A DNA stretch of 64,000 nucleotides from Streptomyces sp. S.PB5. GTDB lineage: Bacteria > Actinomycetota > Actinomycetes > Streptomycetales > Streptomycetaceae. The DNA lies in the NCBI RefSeq assembly GCF_030403745.1, contig NZ_JAQMWP010000021.1, positions 92,061 through 156,060 of the forward strand. The letters are read 5' to 3'. Each line of letters opens with the position of its first letter. Position 1 is the first letter of the stretch. The notes under the pieces are model-generated. The model worked only from the letters and a program-made list of their open reading frames with translations, made no database searches and was not told where the DNA came from. Below, piece by piece: positions 50,771-59,611 of this stretch. The translations under genes and the position numbers were made by a program.

Positions 50771-51212
50771 CTGTGACGCATGTGGACGGAAGGCTCAGCC
50801 AGTGGAACACCTGCCGTGCACTCCGGAACCCTGAGGCGTCACGGCAGTCGTCGTCGCCTGGTTACTGGTGCAGACCGGCGTCTGAGCTTCGGCAGGGTCG
50901 ACGTTCGCTGGCACCTCTCCGGTATCGCAGGTGGCACCGGAGGTGTGGTCCGCGGGCTTCCCGTTGGGGGGAGATCGGTGGCGCCGCCGTCCGTGAGACC
51001 TGCCGCGAGCAGGTCTTCCGCCCGGTTGGTCGCCATCCCGGAGGAGGTCCCGGCCTTCGCTAGCGGCAGGCCTGCGGCCTCACCGCGACCGTCCACGCCC
51101 ATGATCAGCCGTGCCCGCCGAACTGGCCTGGGCGGCTTCAACGCCTCCGGCCTCGGCCGGGTGCCGGTTACGACGACATCGGGCTGAAGACCGTAAGCGT
51201 CATCCTGTAACA
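50771..51212. other. Intergenic region with a possible dehydrogenase scrap
   Basis: 440 bp between convergent genes. Near 51130-51207 the plus strand reads GGFNASGLGR in one frame and AGYDDIGLKTVSVIL plus a stop in another. This faintly recalls an aldehyde dehydrogenase C-terminus. Otherwise empty. Confidence 0.3.
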
Positions 51213-51256
51213 CGTGGAGGGGCGGCGTCCGGAACTTCGGATGCCGCCCCTCCACG
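51213..51256. terminator. Bidirectional terminator hairpin
   Basis: A long GC-rich inverted repeat: CGTGGAGGGGCGGC pairs with GCCGCCCCTCCACG, continuing into a TCCG/CGGA stem around a GAACTT loop. It lies between the convergent iacI-like and response-regulator genes and can serve both. Confidence 0.75.
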
Positions 51257-51311
51257 CGCGGCCACGGCACCTCACCCTGGGACATACGGGCATGACATGT
51301 GCAGGAATGGC

Positions 51312-51986
51312 TCAGACCTCAACCTGGTGCAGCAGGACGTCACGGACGAGCGTGCCTAGGCTCTCCGACGAGGTCTTCGCCTTGATACGGGCCCGGTGGA
51401 CGTCCACTGTCTTGACGCTGGTGCCGATGCGCCGTGCGATTTGCTGGCTCGCCATTCCGTCGATGACCAAGCGCAGCACTTCGCGCTCCCGGGGCGTCAG
51501 CTGGGTCACCCGCTCCTGCACTGCCTGACGTTGAGCGTGCTCCGCGAACCGCCGCCGCGCTTCCACCAGTTGTTCCTGTATCACGTCGAGCATCTGCTGC
51601 GCGTCGTACGGTTTCTGCAGAAAGTGGACGGCGCCCTGACGCATCGCCCGTACCGACATCGATATGTCGCCGTGGGCCGAACAGAAGACGACAGGTGCCG
51701 GGTAGCCTCGCTGTGCAAGAACCTCTTGCACCTGGAAACCGCCGGTGCCCGGCATCCGTACGTCCACGATCAGCACTGCCGGCTCATCGGGGTCGAACTC
51801 GCTCAGAAATGAGGCGGCGTCCGGGTAGGTGAGCGCCTGGATGCCAACGCTCTCGAAGAGGAAGACCAGCGAACGGCGCAGATCGTCGTCGTCATCGACG
51901 ATGTGTACGATGGCGGCTGGCTCCGTGCCGTCGGCCAGGGGTCCGGTGAGGGGGGACGGCTCGGGGGGTAGGTCGAGCGAGGTCAT
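51312..51986 (-). CDS. FixJ/StyR-type response regulator
   Basis: 224 residues. The receiver domain (about 27-145) has AAIVHIVDDDDDLRRSLVFL (acidic pocket), AVLIVDVRMPGTGGFQVQEV (phospho-acceptor aspartate) and the conserved lysine in VHFLQKPYDAQQM. The LuxR-type helix-turn-helix reads LTPREREVLRLVIDGMASQQ and IARRIGTSVKTVDVHRARI. This FixJ/TodT/StyR type pairs with PAS-containing kinases that sense aromatics. Its partner is the kinase at 54420-55946, transcribed in the same direction. It probably activates the iac-like genes. Confidence 0.88.
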   Translation of the reverse strand: MTSLDLPPEPSPLTGPLADGTEPAAIVHIVDDDDDLRRSLVFLFESVGIQALTYPDAASFLSEFDPDEPAVLIVDVRMPGTGGFQVQEVLAQRGYPAPVVFCSAHGDISMSVRAMRQGAVHFLQKPYDAQQMLDVIQEQLVEARRRFAEHAQRQAVQERVTQLTPREREVLRLVIDGMASQQIARRIGTSVKTVDVHRARIKAKTSSESLGTLVRDVLLHQVEV

Positions 51987-52157
51987 GGCGGGCCTTCCGG
52001 AGATGCCTCGAATGAGGATAACTCGGTCGTGCGGCGATGCCGATACTGACGCATTGTCGGACTATGGCTTGAGTGGAAGTGCCGTGTCCTTGGCCGGCCG
52101 GCTCGTGCCTAGACGGGAGGAGGCGCATAGCCGCCGCGCGACTCGAGTGGCGGCGGT

Positions 52158-53429
52158 TCAGGCGGTGCGGATTACGGACTCGACGAAGCAGGCCGAGGCG
52201 AGGAGGTCCTCCTCACCGTTTGCACGCCCCACCACCTGGATGCCCAGCGGCAGTCCACCGGCATCCCGCAGGCCCGGCACGGTGATGGCAGGGAGGCCCA
52301 GAGCCTGCCAGGGCCGGCTGAGCACCGGGTCGCCAGTCGCCGTCAGGCCGATCGGCGCAACGCCCGGGGCGGCCGGGCCCAGTACCACATCGTGGGTGTC
52401 CAGGAGCCCGGCCAGACGACTCCGCCCCCGGGCGACCGTGGCTCGTGCCCCTTTGTAGTCCGCCTGCGAGACGGTGGCGCCGCCGCGCAGCAGTGCAGCG
52501 AGTGGCTCACTCAAACGGCAGGCGACGCGCAGTTCCTGAGCCCGCTCACGTGCCGCTTCGTAGGCCATGACTATCAGGTGCGCGTCGGCGAGCTCGGGGG
52601 CCAAGTGCTCTTCCGGAAACGGATCGACGACGGCGCCGGCTGCCCGCAGCCGGGCACCGGCCGACTTCACCGCCTCGGCCATAACCGGATCCACGACACC
52701 GAGCGCCTGGGCGGTCCACAGTAGTACCCGTGGCGGACGCGGTGAGCGAAGCCCGGCGTCGCGGGCACCTGTAAGGGCCGACCAGGCGAGAGCCAGGTCA
52801 GTGACCCGGGCGGTGTAGAAACCGTGCGCGTCCAGGCTGGGGCTTAGCCCCGTCACACCGTCGTTGGGCAGTCGGCCGTGGCTCATTACCAGCGCCGCGA
52901 CCCCGCAGTACGCCGCGGGGCGGGTCACCGAGCCGGCCGTCTGTGAGCCGAGCGCCAGCGGCACCTGCCCGGAGGCGACCGCCGCCGCTGAACCGCTGGA
53001 CGAACCGCCGGGCGTGTGCCCGGTGTCGACCGGGTTGCGGGTCGGTCCCGGAGCGAAGAAGGCGAACTCGGTGGTGACGGTCTTGCCAGCGGGTATGGCA
53101 CCGGCTCGGCGCCAGGCGGTGACGACCGCCGCGTCGGTGCTGGCGGGCTCGGCTCCTGCCCGCAGCACGGAACCGCACCGAGTCGGAAAGCCGACGACAT
53201 CGATGATGTCCTTCACCCCGAGCGGCACTCCGCGCAGCGGGCCGTCGACCTCGGCTCCGGCCGTGGCGATCTCGGCGGGCGGCGTCACCCATGCCCTCAG
53301 CTCCGCCTCGGTCTCGGCGACACGCCTTCGGGTGCGGGCACGTGCCTCCTCAGCGGTGATGGTGCCCTCGGCGAGCGCGGTCACCAAGTCGCGCAGCGGC
53401 CAGGGGGCCTGGTACGAGAGGCCGGTCAT
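52158..53429 (-). CDS. iacH: Amidase signature enzyme, IacH-like
   Basis: 423 residues. The Ser-cisSer-Lys triad is visible: lysine in RGVPLGVKDIIDVVGFPTRC, and the serines in GHTPGGSSSGSAAAVASGQV and ALGSQTAGSVTRPAAYCGV. An amidase (IacH) is a constant member of indole-3-acetate catabolism clusters, where an amide bond of an oxindole-derived intermediate must be opened. It is between the response-regulator gene and the flavin-reductase gene. ATG 53429 overlaps by four bases the small gene upstream, so they are co-translated. Confidence 0.75.
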   Translation of the reverse strand: MTGLSYQAPWPLRDLVTALAEGTITAEEARARTRRRVAETEAELRAWVTPPAEIATAGAEVDGPLRGVPLGVKDIIDVVGFPTRCGSVLRAGAEPASTDAAVVTAWRRAGAIPAGKTVTTEFAFFAPGPTRNPVDTGHTPGGSSSGSAAAVASGQVPLALGSQTAGSVTRPAAYCGVAALVMSHGRLPNDGVTGLSPSLDAHGFYTARVTDLALAWSALTGARDAGLRSPRPPRVLLWTAQALGVVDPVMAEAVKSAGARLRAAGAVVDPFPEEHLAPELADAHLIVMAYEAARERAQELRVACRLSEPLAALLRGGATVSQADYKGARATVARGRSRLAGLLDTHDVVLGPAAPGVAPIGLTATGDPVLSRPWQALGLPAITVPGLRDAGGLPLGIQVVGRANGEEDLLASACFVESVIRTA

Positions 53430-53707
53430 GCTTCCTCCCAGGCGACGTCGGCGGTCCAGTAGTCCATACCGCTCGCGCTGACGTCGTGACGCCATGCGGA
53501 GATGCGGCGCAGAAGGGGTTCCACCTCGGCGGTCGTCCTGTCCGCGGCGTCGGGGCCGTCGGCGGGGACCTGCCAATGCACCCAGTTGAGTTCGTGGCCC
53601 TGCGCGTCGTGAACGAAGAGGTCCACATGGCGCCAGCCGTAGCCGTGGATGTCGGTGTAGCACATCAGTGTCATGCGGTTGCCGCCTCTGGCGGCCTGTC
53701 GGGTCAC
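53426..53707 (-). CDS. Small hypothetical protein coupled to the amidase
   Basis: 93 residues, not recognised. It contains MTLMCYTDIHGYGWRHVDLF and VHDAQGHELNWVHWQVPADG and is rich in Trp, His and Asp, with an acidic end. No signal or membrane segment. GTG 53707 has GGAGG eight bases upstream, and its stop overlaps the amidase start, so it is a real translated member of this operon. An accessory or metal-binding role is possible, without evidence. Confidence 0.65.
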   Translation of the reverse strand: MTRQAARGGNRMTLMCYTDIHGYGWRHVDLFVHDAQGHELNWVHWQVPADGPDAADRTTAEVEPLLRRISAWRHDVSASGMDYWTADVAWEEA

Positions 53708-53776
53708 GCCGCAAACCTCCGGAAAGATCGGGGATGGTCGGGGTGCGGATGCCGGCGAGGGGTGCTCCGCCGAGCT

Positions 53777-54310
53777 CTACGCCGTGAGCGGCTCGGCGGC
53801 AAGGGGGTGGAACCGGCGCTGGAAATAGACCAGGCCGCCGTTGTCGTCCCGTGCGGCCACCTCGTCCACCAAAACGAACATCACGGTGTGCGAGCCCTGG
53901 GCGTGATGGCTGGTGATCTGCCCGACGACGGAGGCGACGGCATCCCGTAGCACCGGCACCCCGGTCCCCTTGAGGCGCCAGTCGGCGTCGGTGAAGCGCT
54001 CCTCCAGCGACATCCCACCGCGGCCGGCGAAGCGCATCGCGATGTCCTGGTGCCCGGCACCGAGTACGTTGACACAGAGGCGTCCGTTGCCTAGGAAGAA
54101 GTCGTGCGTGTAGCTGGACCGGTTGACGCAGACCAGCATGGTGGGCGGAGCGTCGGTCACCGAACACGCAGCACTCACCGTGATGCCGGCGCGGCCGTAC
54201 GGACCGTCGGTGGTGACGATGCTGACGGCAGCTGACAGATTCGCCATCGCGGAACGGAACTCGCGCTGCTGCCGGGTCGGTTCGTTCGCCTGCGGGGCCG
54301 AACTGGACAC
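53777..54310 (-). CDS. iacG: Flavin reductase, IacG/HpaC-like
   Basis: 177 residues of the split-barrel flavin:NADH reductases. Landmarks are QQREFRSAMANLSAAVSIVT, AGITVSAACSVTDAPPTMLV (the family's G-x-T-x-S-A-x-x-S-V), SYTHDFFLGNGRLCVNVLG and FVLVDEVAARDDNGGLVYFQ. It supplies reduced flavin to a two-component monooxygenase. The monooxygenase IacA is encoded on the opposite strand at 56159. It is first of the leftward operon after the kinase gene. Confidence 0.82.
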   Translation of the reverse strand: MSSSAPQANEPTRQQREFRSAMANLSAAVSIVTTDGPYGRAGITVSAACSVTDAPPTMLVCVNRSSYTHDFFLGNGRLCVNVLGAGHQDIAMRFAGRGGMSLEERFTDADWRLKGTGVPVLRDAVASVVGQITSHHAQGSHTVMFVLVDEVAARDDNGGLVYFQRRFHPLAAEPLTA

Positions 54311-54419
54311 CGTTGCCTCCTGGCACTGGGGAATCAGACGGATCGACCGTACGCACCACCGGGCGCCGCCCGATATCGAGACTTCCTCCGGCGGAATGAA
54401 GGATTTCCCCTACGCTGTC

Positions 54420-55946
54420 TCAGCAGTTCTCGTCCGGCCCCGCCTCTGGAAAGGGCAGCGCGAAGGAGAACCGTGATCCGCCGCCCTCACGGCTCTCGGC
54501 CCAGATCACGCCGTGCTGACGGGTGATGATGCGGTAACTGAGCGCCAGGCCGATGCCGCTGCCGTGCTCCTTGGACGTGAACGACTCCGCGAACGGATCC
54601 CGCTGCAAGCCCCGCCCAGTGTCCTCGACCTGGATCAGGCCGCAGTTGTTGTTGCGCGCACTGACGACGCGCAGCACATGGTGCCCAGGTTCGCACTGCG
54701 CCAGCTCGTCGACGGCGTTGAAGCACAGGTTCAGCACCACCTGCCCGGTCAGCACCCGCTCGCAGCGCACCCGCACCGGCTCGGGGGACAGGCCGGTCTC
54801 GACCCGCACTCCGGCCTGCGCGGCGCGCAGTCGCACGAAATAGAGACACTCCTCGACGATGTCGTTGAGGTCGACCACCTCAAGGGAGTGTTCCAGGTGT
54901 CCGACGAAGGCTCGCACCGAGTTCACGATGGTTGCCGCTCGCTCGATCTGCCGCTCGGCGCTCTCCAGCCCGTAGGCCAAAGCGTCGGTGGTGCCGGGCT
55001 CGGCTCGGCCCTGCGACTCCAGCAACCGTGCGCGGCTGCGCACGCCGGCGAGGAAGTTGCCGGCCGCAGCCAGCGGCTGGCCCAGTTCATGCGCGATGGC
55101 CATCGCCATGTCACCCATGGCGTTGTAGCGGGCGAGGTAGTTCTCCTGCTGCAGTTCCCGCTCGCGCCGTTGCTCCTCCTGGACGCGCTCGGAGACGTCG
55201 TGCAGCAGCATCAGGAAGCCCTCGCCCTCAGCGCGCAGCTGCTCGAGCGAGCCCTCGAGCCACACAGTGCCCCAGCGGCGGTCGTCGTCGCGGGAGGGCA
55301 CCTCGAGCTGTACGGTGCTCACCGGGTCGGCGCGTTCCAGAGCGGCCTCCCAGGTGGAGAGGCGGCCGTCCAGCCACACCCGGGCGTAGCCCTGCAGCAA
55401 CTCCAGCGGCTCGTTGAGCGGCGCGCCCAGTGCGGAAAGGGCGGTGTCGGTGGCGAACCGGATGCCCCCCGCCGGATCCAGCATCAGTGCCAGCGCCGAG
55501 GTGTGGTGGGCGAGCGCCTCCACGTACGACGTGGTCAACCGCAGCTCCCGCTCGATCTGCTGCTCCCGCTCGATGTCCCGGAACTGCACCATCACCACTG
55601 GGCCCCGCGCCAGCTCGACGCGGGTCGCGACTGCATCGGTGGGGATCACCCGGCCGGTCCGGGACCGGTAGTGCCACTCCGTGCGGCTGGTGCCCTTCTC
55701 CACAGCTTCCTGCAGCCACGCCCGGCCGAGGACCCGGTCGTACTGCTGCGCCGAACTGCTCATATGGTTCGCCTTCAGCGGCCGCAGCTCTGTGACGCTC
55801 CACTCCAGCACCTCGCAGGCGGCGGGATTGGCCCACAGGATGTTTTTCGTCGCCGCGTCATGGATGAGAACGCACTGCACGGAGGCGTTCATCAGGGCGA
55901 GGAAGTCATCGGGCACGAACTCGGGGACCTGGGATTCGACCTGCAT
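54420..55946 (-). CDS. PAS-domain sensor histidine kinase
   Basis: 508 residues without membrane segments, so cytosolic. Two PAS-like domains are visible: VQCVLIHDAATKNILWANPA to DIEREQQIEREL (about 15-140) and HHTSALALMLDPAGGIRFAT to LLHDVSERVQEEQRRE (about 145-270). The kinase core has MGDMAMAIAHELGQPLAAAG (phospho-histidine), VLNLCFNAVDELAQ (N-box), IQVEDTGRGLQRD (G1) and EHGSGIGLALSYRII (G2). This is the FixL/StyS layout for sensing small aromatics inside the cell, here likely indole-3-acetate. Its regulator is at 51312. Confidence 0.88.
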   Translation of the reverse strand: MQVESQVPEFVPDDFLALMNASVQCVLIHDAATKNILWANPAACEVLEWSVTELRPLKANHMSSSAQQYDRVLGRAWLQEAVEKGTSRTEWHYRSRTGRVIPTDAVATRVELARGPVVMVQFRDIEREQQIERELRLTTSYVEALAHHTSALALMLDPAGGIRFATDTALSALGAPLNEPLELLQGYARVWLDGRLSTWEAALERADPVSTVQLEVPSRDDDRRWGTVWLEGSLEQLRAEGEGFLMLLHDVSERVQEEQRRERELQQENYLARYNAMGDMAMAIAHELGQPLAAAGNFLAGVRSRARLLESQGRAEPGTTDALAYGLESAERQIERAATIVNSVRAFVGHLEHSLEVVDLNDIVEECLYFVRLRAAQAGVRVETGLSPEPVRVRCERVLTGQVVLNLCFNAVDELAQCEPGHHVLRVVSARNNNCGLIQVEDTGRGLQRDPFAESFTSKEHGSGIGLALSYRIITRQHGVIWAESREGGGSRFSFALPFPEAGPDENC

Positions 55947-56158
55947 CTGCCCAGCGTAGAGCGGCTCCGTGCCAGGCGGGCGCTCCGACTGCGCGCGGGC
56001 GTCGGCGGCACGTTCGCGTAGGTGATTCCTTTACTCGGCAGGGAAGTCACCCCCCTCCTCGGAGAGGCACTACCGATTTCCCCACCCTGCCCGGCCTCCT
56101 AGGTTCGGTGCCACGGCGAATCAGTTCCGCCGCAGACCCCGATCCGACAGGAGCCGCC
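55947..56158. promoter_or_regulatory. Divergent control region, kinase gene and iacA operon
   Basis: 212 bp. It contains GATTTCCCC at 56075-56083, which also occurs at 54402-54410 before the flavin-reductase gene. A related GATTCCTTTAC stands near 56023. These may be response-regulator sites. No confident -35/-10 pair was found. Confidence 0.4.
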
Positions 56159-57331
56159 ATGGCGCAGACGTTTGTGAACGGTCCGGAGACCATGAGCTCC
56201 TGCACAGCCGCGGCGCAGACCGCCTTCGAGGGGGTGCTCGCCGAACTTGCGGACAGGCGGGAGGAGTTTCAGGCCCAGAGGTATGTGCCGCGGGACTTTG
56301 TGGAGCGTCTCAAGCAACTCGGCATATACCGCGCTGCCACGCCCGCCCGCTTCGGCGGCGAGCCGCTTCCGCCGGCGGAGTTCCTCGACCGCGTCGAGCG
56401 GATCTCCTACGTTGACGGTTCCACGGGCTGGGTGGCCAGCTTCGGCTCTGCCCTCGTCTACCTCGCGGCCCTGCCGCTCGACACCCAGGCCGAGCTCTAC
56501 GCCGACGGTCCGGATGTCGTCTTCGCCGGCGGTCTCTTCCCCGTCCAGCCCGTCAAGACCACCGAGCGTGGCTTCCTGGTCGACGGCCGCTGGAAATTCG
56601 CCAGCGGCTGCATGGGCGCCGACGTCCTAGGCGTCGGCATCCCTGGCGACGACTCCACTGCGGGCAAGCCCCGCACCGCCTTGCTCCGCCCCGACCAGGT
56701 GGAGATCGTGCCGGACTGGGACGTCGTCGGAATGAAGGGCACCGGCTCATTCGACCTCAAGGTCGACCGCGTCGAGGTGACTCGTGAGTGGACATTCATC
56801 CGCGGCGGTGAGCCCACCGTCGACGAGCCGCTCTACCAGTACCCGACCATCGCGTACGCCGCCCAGGTGCTCGCCGTCGTCGGTGCCGGCGTTGCCCGCT
56901 CCGCCCTCGACCACGCCCGCCGGGTGGGAGCCGGCCACACCGGCGTCACCGGCGCCCCCAAGCTGGCCCAGCGCTCCTACTACCGCACCGGCGTCGCCGA
57001 GGCCGAGGCGGCCCTGCGCTCCGCCCGCGCCTACTTCTACGAGGTCACCGAAGAGACATGGGACACCGTCCTGGCGGGCGAGCTCGCCACGGACGAGCAG
57101 AACGCCCACCTCCGCCTTGCATCGACACATCTGGCACGCACCGCCGCGGCCGTCGTCGAGGACGTCGTCGGACTTTCCGGCACCGGTGCGGTCGCAAGCG
57201 GCCACCCTCTCCAGTCACTGCGCGGCGACGCGCTCGTCCCGAAGCAGCACGCGTTCCTCGGCCCCGGACTGATCGATGCCGCCGGCGCCGTTTTCATGGG
57301 ACTGGAACCCACCGTCCCGGGATTCAAGTAA
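56159..57331 (+). CDS. iacA: Flavin-dependent monooxygenase of acyl-CoA dehydrogenase fold, IacA-like
   Basis: 390 residues. The N-terminal helical domain has RYVPRDFVERLKQLGIYRAA, and TPARFGGEPLPPAEFLDRVE and ISYVDGSTGWVASFGSALVY follow. The middle beta domain has RGFLVDGRWKFASGCMGADV and GMKGTGSFDLKVDRVEVTR, the usual HsaA/IacA landmarks. These enzymes use reduced flavin from a partner reductase (iacG here) to hydroxylate aromatics. IacA starts indole-3-acetate degradation by oxidising the indole ring. ATG 56159 has CAGGAG upstream. First gene of a six-gene rightward operon. Confidence 0.78.
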   Translation: MAQTFVNGPETMSSCTAAAQTAFEGVLAELADRREEFQAQRYVPRDFVERLKQLGIYRAATPARFGGEPLPPAEFLDRVERISYVDGSTGWVASFGSALVYLAALPLDTQAELYADGPDVVFAGGLFPVQPVKTTERGFLVDGRWKFASGCMGADVLGVGIPGDDSTAGKPRTALLRPDQVEIVPDWDVVGMKGTGSFDLKVDRVEVTREWTFIRGGEPTVDEPLYQYPTIAYAAQVLAVVGAGVARSALDHARRVGAGHTGVTGAPKLAQRSYYRTGVAEAEAALRSARAYFYEVTEETWDTVLAGELATDEQNAHLRLASTHLARTAAAVVEDVVGLSGTGAVASGHPLQSLRGDALVPKQHAFLGPGLIDAAGAVFMGLEPTVPGFK

Positions 57332-57354
57332 GCCCCACCGACAGGAGACGAGAG

Positions 57355-57726
57355 ATGAGCGATCAGCCCCTGCGCGTGCTGTTCTGCATTGGCATCAACC
57401 AGAACTTCTTCGACCTGCCCCGAGACGGAGTCACCAGTAAGGACGTGTGGGCCGCCTTCACCGAGATGATGGACGACATCAAGGCCCTCCCCGGCATCGA
57501 CTTCATCGGCGACATCGACGACGATTCCCACCTCGTCGGTCCTTCCGACGCCTGGCCCTGGACCTGCTACCTCCTGGCCGACGCCGACTCCCAGACCACG
57601 GTGAAGGAGGCGTGCAACCTCTTCCGCACCGTCCAGGTCGGCGACAGCGATTACAAGCTGTGGAAGTACGCGAAGGTCGAGGCCCGCATCGGCCGCGCCC
57701 TCACCCCGCGCCAGTACCAGGGCTGA
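57355..57726 (+). CDS. iacB: Small conserved protein, IacB-like
   Basis: 123 residues. It starts PLRVLFCIGINQNFFDLPRD, then VWAAFTEMMDDIKALPGIDF, GDIDDDSHLVGPSDAWPWTC and WKYAKVEARIGRAL. No catalytic motif or membrane segment is recognised. The position between the monooxygenase and the Rieske oxygenase is that of iacB, a small protein of undefined role in known iac clusters. It begins 23 bp after iacA with AGGAGA upstream. Confidence 0.65.
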   Translation: MSDQPLRVLFCIGINQNFFDLPRDGVTSKDVWAAFTEMMDDIKALPGIDFIGDIDDDSHLVGPSDAWPWTCYLLADADSQTTVKEACNLFRTVQVGDSDYKLWKYAKVEARIGRALTPRQYQG

Positions 57727-57792
57727 CGAAGCCCGCCCACGCCAGCCCGACCCGTGCCGTGACCACCCCGGACACGTCCCTGGAGGGATCCG

Positions 57793-59079
57793 ATGACCAC
57801 CCACCCTGCAGTCCCGGCCGACCTGGTCCAGGAGGACCGGGTCGCCGGCCACCTTTACACCGATCCCAAGATCTTCGAACGCGAACTCGACCGCATCTTT
57901 GAGAACACCTGGATCTGGGTCGCCCACGACAGCGAGCTGCCCAAGCCCGGCAGCTTCAAGACCGCCTTCGTGGGCCGGCACCCCGTCGTGGTCACCCGCG
58001 ACCGCAAAGGCACCGTCCGCACCCTCCTCAACCGCTGCCGTCACCGCGGCGCCAGCGTCTGCGAGAAGAAGCAGGGTGAGGCCAACGGGTTCACCTGCCC
58101 CTACCACGCCTGGTCCTACGGGCTCGACGGCCGGTTGCGCGGCATCCCCTACCCCGACGGCTACGAGGGAGTGGTTGACAAGAAGGACTTCGCCCTCAAG
58201 AGCCTGCGCACCGAGTCGTACGGCGGTCTGGTCTTCGCCACCATGAATGACGGCATCGAGACCTTGGAGGACTTCCTCGCCGACGCCCGGATGTGGATCG
58301 ACAGGTTCATGAAGCAGGGCGGCGGCTTCCCGGTGAAGGTCCTAGGCAAGCACCGGTTCAAGTTTCACGGGAACTGGAAGATCCAGCTCGAAAACACCAC
58401 CGACGGCTATCACTTCCCGATCGTCCACCGCTCCTGGATGGCCTCCGTCGACGCAGAGACCGCGGACATGATGAGTTTCATGACCGACCCGGAGTGCACC
58501 ACGCACGACTTGGGCAACGGCCACTCGGTGATGCAAATGGTGCCGGAGCACTCCGACCTCGACGCAGACGACGGCACTGAGGAGCTCCAAGAGCGCTTCA
58601 GCCACATCGTTGCGGCTCTGCGCGCCCAGGGCATGGACGACGCCAGCATCCGCAAACTAGTGCGCGCCATGCACGGCACCGGCTTCAACCTCAACCTCTT
58701 CCCCAATGTCTCGATGTCCAGCGCCTTCTTCCGGGTCCTGCGCCCAGTCGCCGTGGACGAAACCCACATCGAGCACGTGGCGCTCGGCGCCGACGGCGGC
58801 GAGGAATGGGCTGAGGCGGTCGACGTCGTCAACCGGGAACGCCTCCGAATCCACGAGCACTTCCAGGGCCCCTTCGGCTTCGGCACCCCCGACGACGCCG
58901 AGGGCTGGGACCGCGTCCAACGCGGGACCGCCGCAGATCCCGATCTCCCCATCATGATCAATCGCGGCCTCGCTCGGGAGAAGACGAGCCCGGAGGGCTG
59001 GAAGACCTCCCACGTCACCGACGAGACCGGCATGCGCGCCGCCTACGCCAAGTGGAAGCAGATGATGAGCGATGACTGA
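57793..59079 (+). CDS. iacC: Rieske ring-hydroxylating oxygenase, large subunit, IacC-like
   Basis: 428 residues. The Rieske cluster is seen in NRCRHRGASVCEKKQG and FTCPYHAWSYGLDGRL (C-x-H and C-x2-H) near residues 78-100. The mononuclear-iron histidines are in NTTDGYHFPIVHRSWM near 200-215, with a later aspartate. These enzymes insert oxygen into aromatic rings using electrons from a reductase, here the iacF-like gene in the same operon. It overlaps the small-subunit gene by eight bases. Confidence 0.85.
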   Translation: MTTHPAVPADLVQEDRVAGHLYTDPKIFERELDRIFENTWIWVAHDSELPKPGSFKTAFVGRHPVVVTRDRKGTVRTLLNRCRHRGASVCEKKQGEANGFTCPYHAWSYGLDGRLRGIPYPDGYEGVVDKKDFALKSLRTESYGGLVFATMNDGIETLEDFLADARMWIDRFMKQGGGFPVKVLGKHRFKFHGNWKIQLENTTDGYHFPIVHRSWMASVDAETADMMSFMTDPECTTHDLGNGHSVMQMVPEHSDLDADDGTEELQERFSHIVAALRAQGMDDASIRKLVRAMHGTGFNLNLFPNVSMSSAFFRVLRPVAVDETHIEHVALGADGGEEWAEAVDVVNRERLRIHEHFQGPFGFGTPDDAEGWDRVQRGTAADPDLPIMINRGLAREKTSPEGWKTSHVTDETGMRAAYAKWKQMMSDD

Positions 59080-59611
59080 CATCCTGACCACGGCCCCCGG
59101 ATCCCCCCTGGTGATTCCTACCTCGGACCCCCGCGTGCAGCGAGCGATCGATCTGGTCTGGCGCGAGGCGGACCTCTTGGACCGAAAGCAGTACCAAGCC
59201 TGGAACGCCGTTTTCGACCCGGACGGTCACTACGTGATCCCGATTGACCCGGAGGCCGACGAGCCGGACTTCGCGGCCACCTTGAACATGGTGTACGACG
59301 ACGCCCGCATGCGTGATATGCGCGTCACGCGCATGACCGGGGGTTACGCGATATCTGCCGTTGACTCTGCCCGAACCGTGCGCACTCTCTCCCGGTTCGT
59401 GCCGCTGGCCGTATCGGACACCGAGGTGCGGCTCCGCTGCGCACAGGCCCTCGTCGCCTACAAGCGCGGCCGCCACGACCTGTGGGCCGCCGATCTCGAG
59501 CACCGTGTCGTACTCTCGCCGGACGGACCCGCGGGGGACCGGATCTCCCTGAAAGTGGTCCGCCTCGTCGACAGCGAGGACGTCGTGCCGTCGGCAGGGT
59601 TCCTGCTGTGA
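59072..59611 (+). CDS. iacD: Rieske oxygenase small subunit, IacD-like
   Basis: 179 residues of the ring-hydroxylating dioxygenase beta-subunit family (SnoaL-like fold, no cofactor). Landmarks are QRAIDLVWREADLLDRKQYQ, PDGHYVIPIDPEADEPDFAA, LNMVYDDARMRDMRVTRMTG and RTVRTLSRFVPLAV. It is structural in alpha3beta3 oxygenases. Its start overlaps the large-subunit gene and its stop overlaps the next start. Confidence 0.85.
   Translation: MTDILTTAPGSPLVIPTSDPRVQRAIDLVWREADLLDRKQYQAWNAVFDPDGHYVIPIDPEADEPDFAATLNMVYDDARMRDMRVTRMTGGYAISAVDSARTVRTLSRFVPLAVSDTEVRLRCAQALVAYKRGRHDLWAADLEHRVVLSPDGPAGDRISLKVVRLVDSEDVVPSAGFLL

Noticed and set aside
51130..51207. Aldehyde dehydrogenase C-terminal scrap
   Set aside because: Two short pieces in different frames are too little to support a gene call.
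54513..56021. Long open frame antisense to the sensor kinase
   Set aside because: No family resemblance. The kinase on the other strand has all expected motifs.
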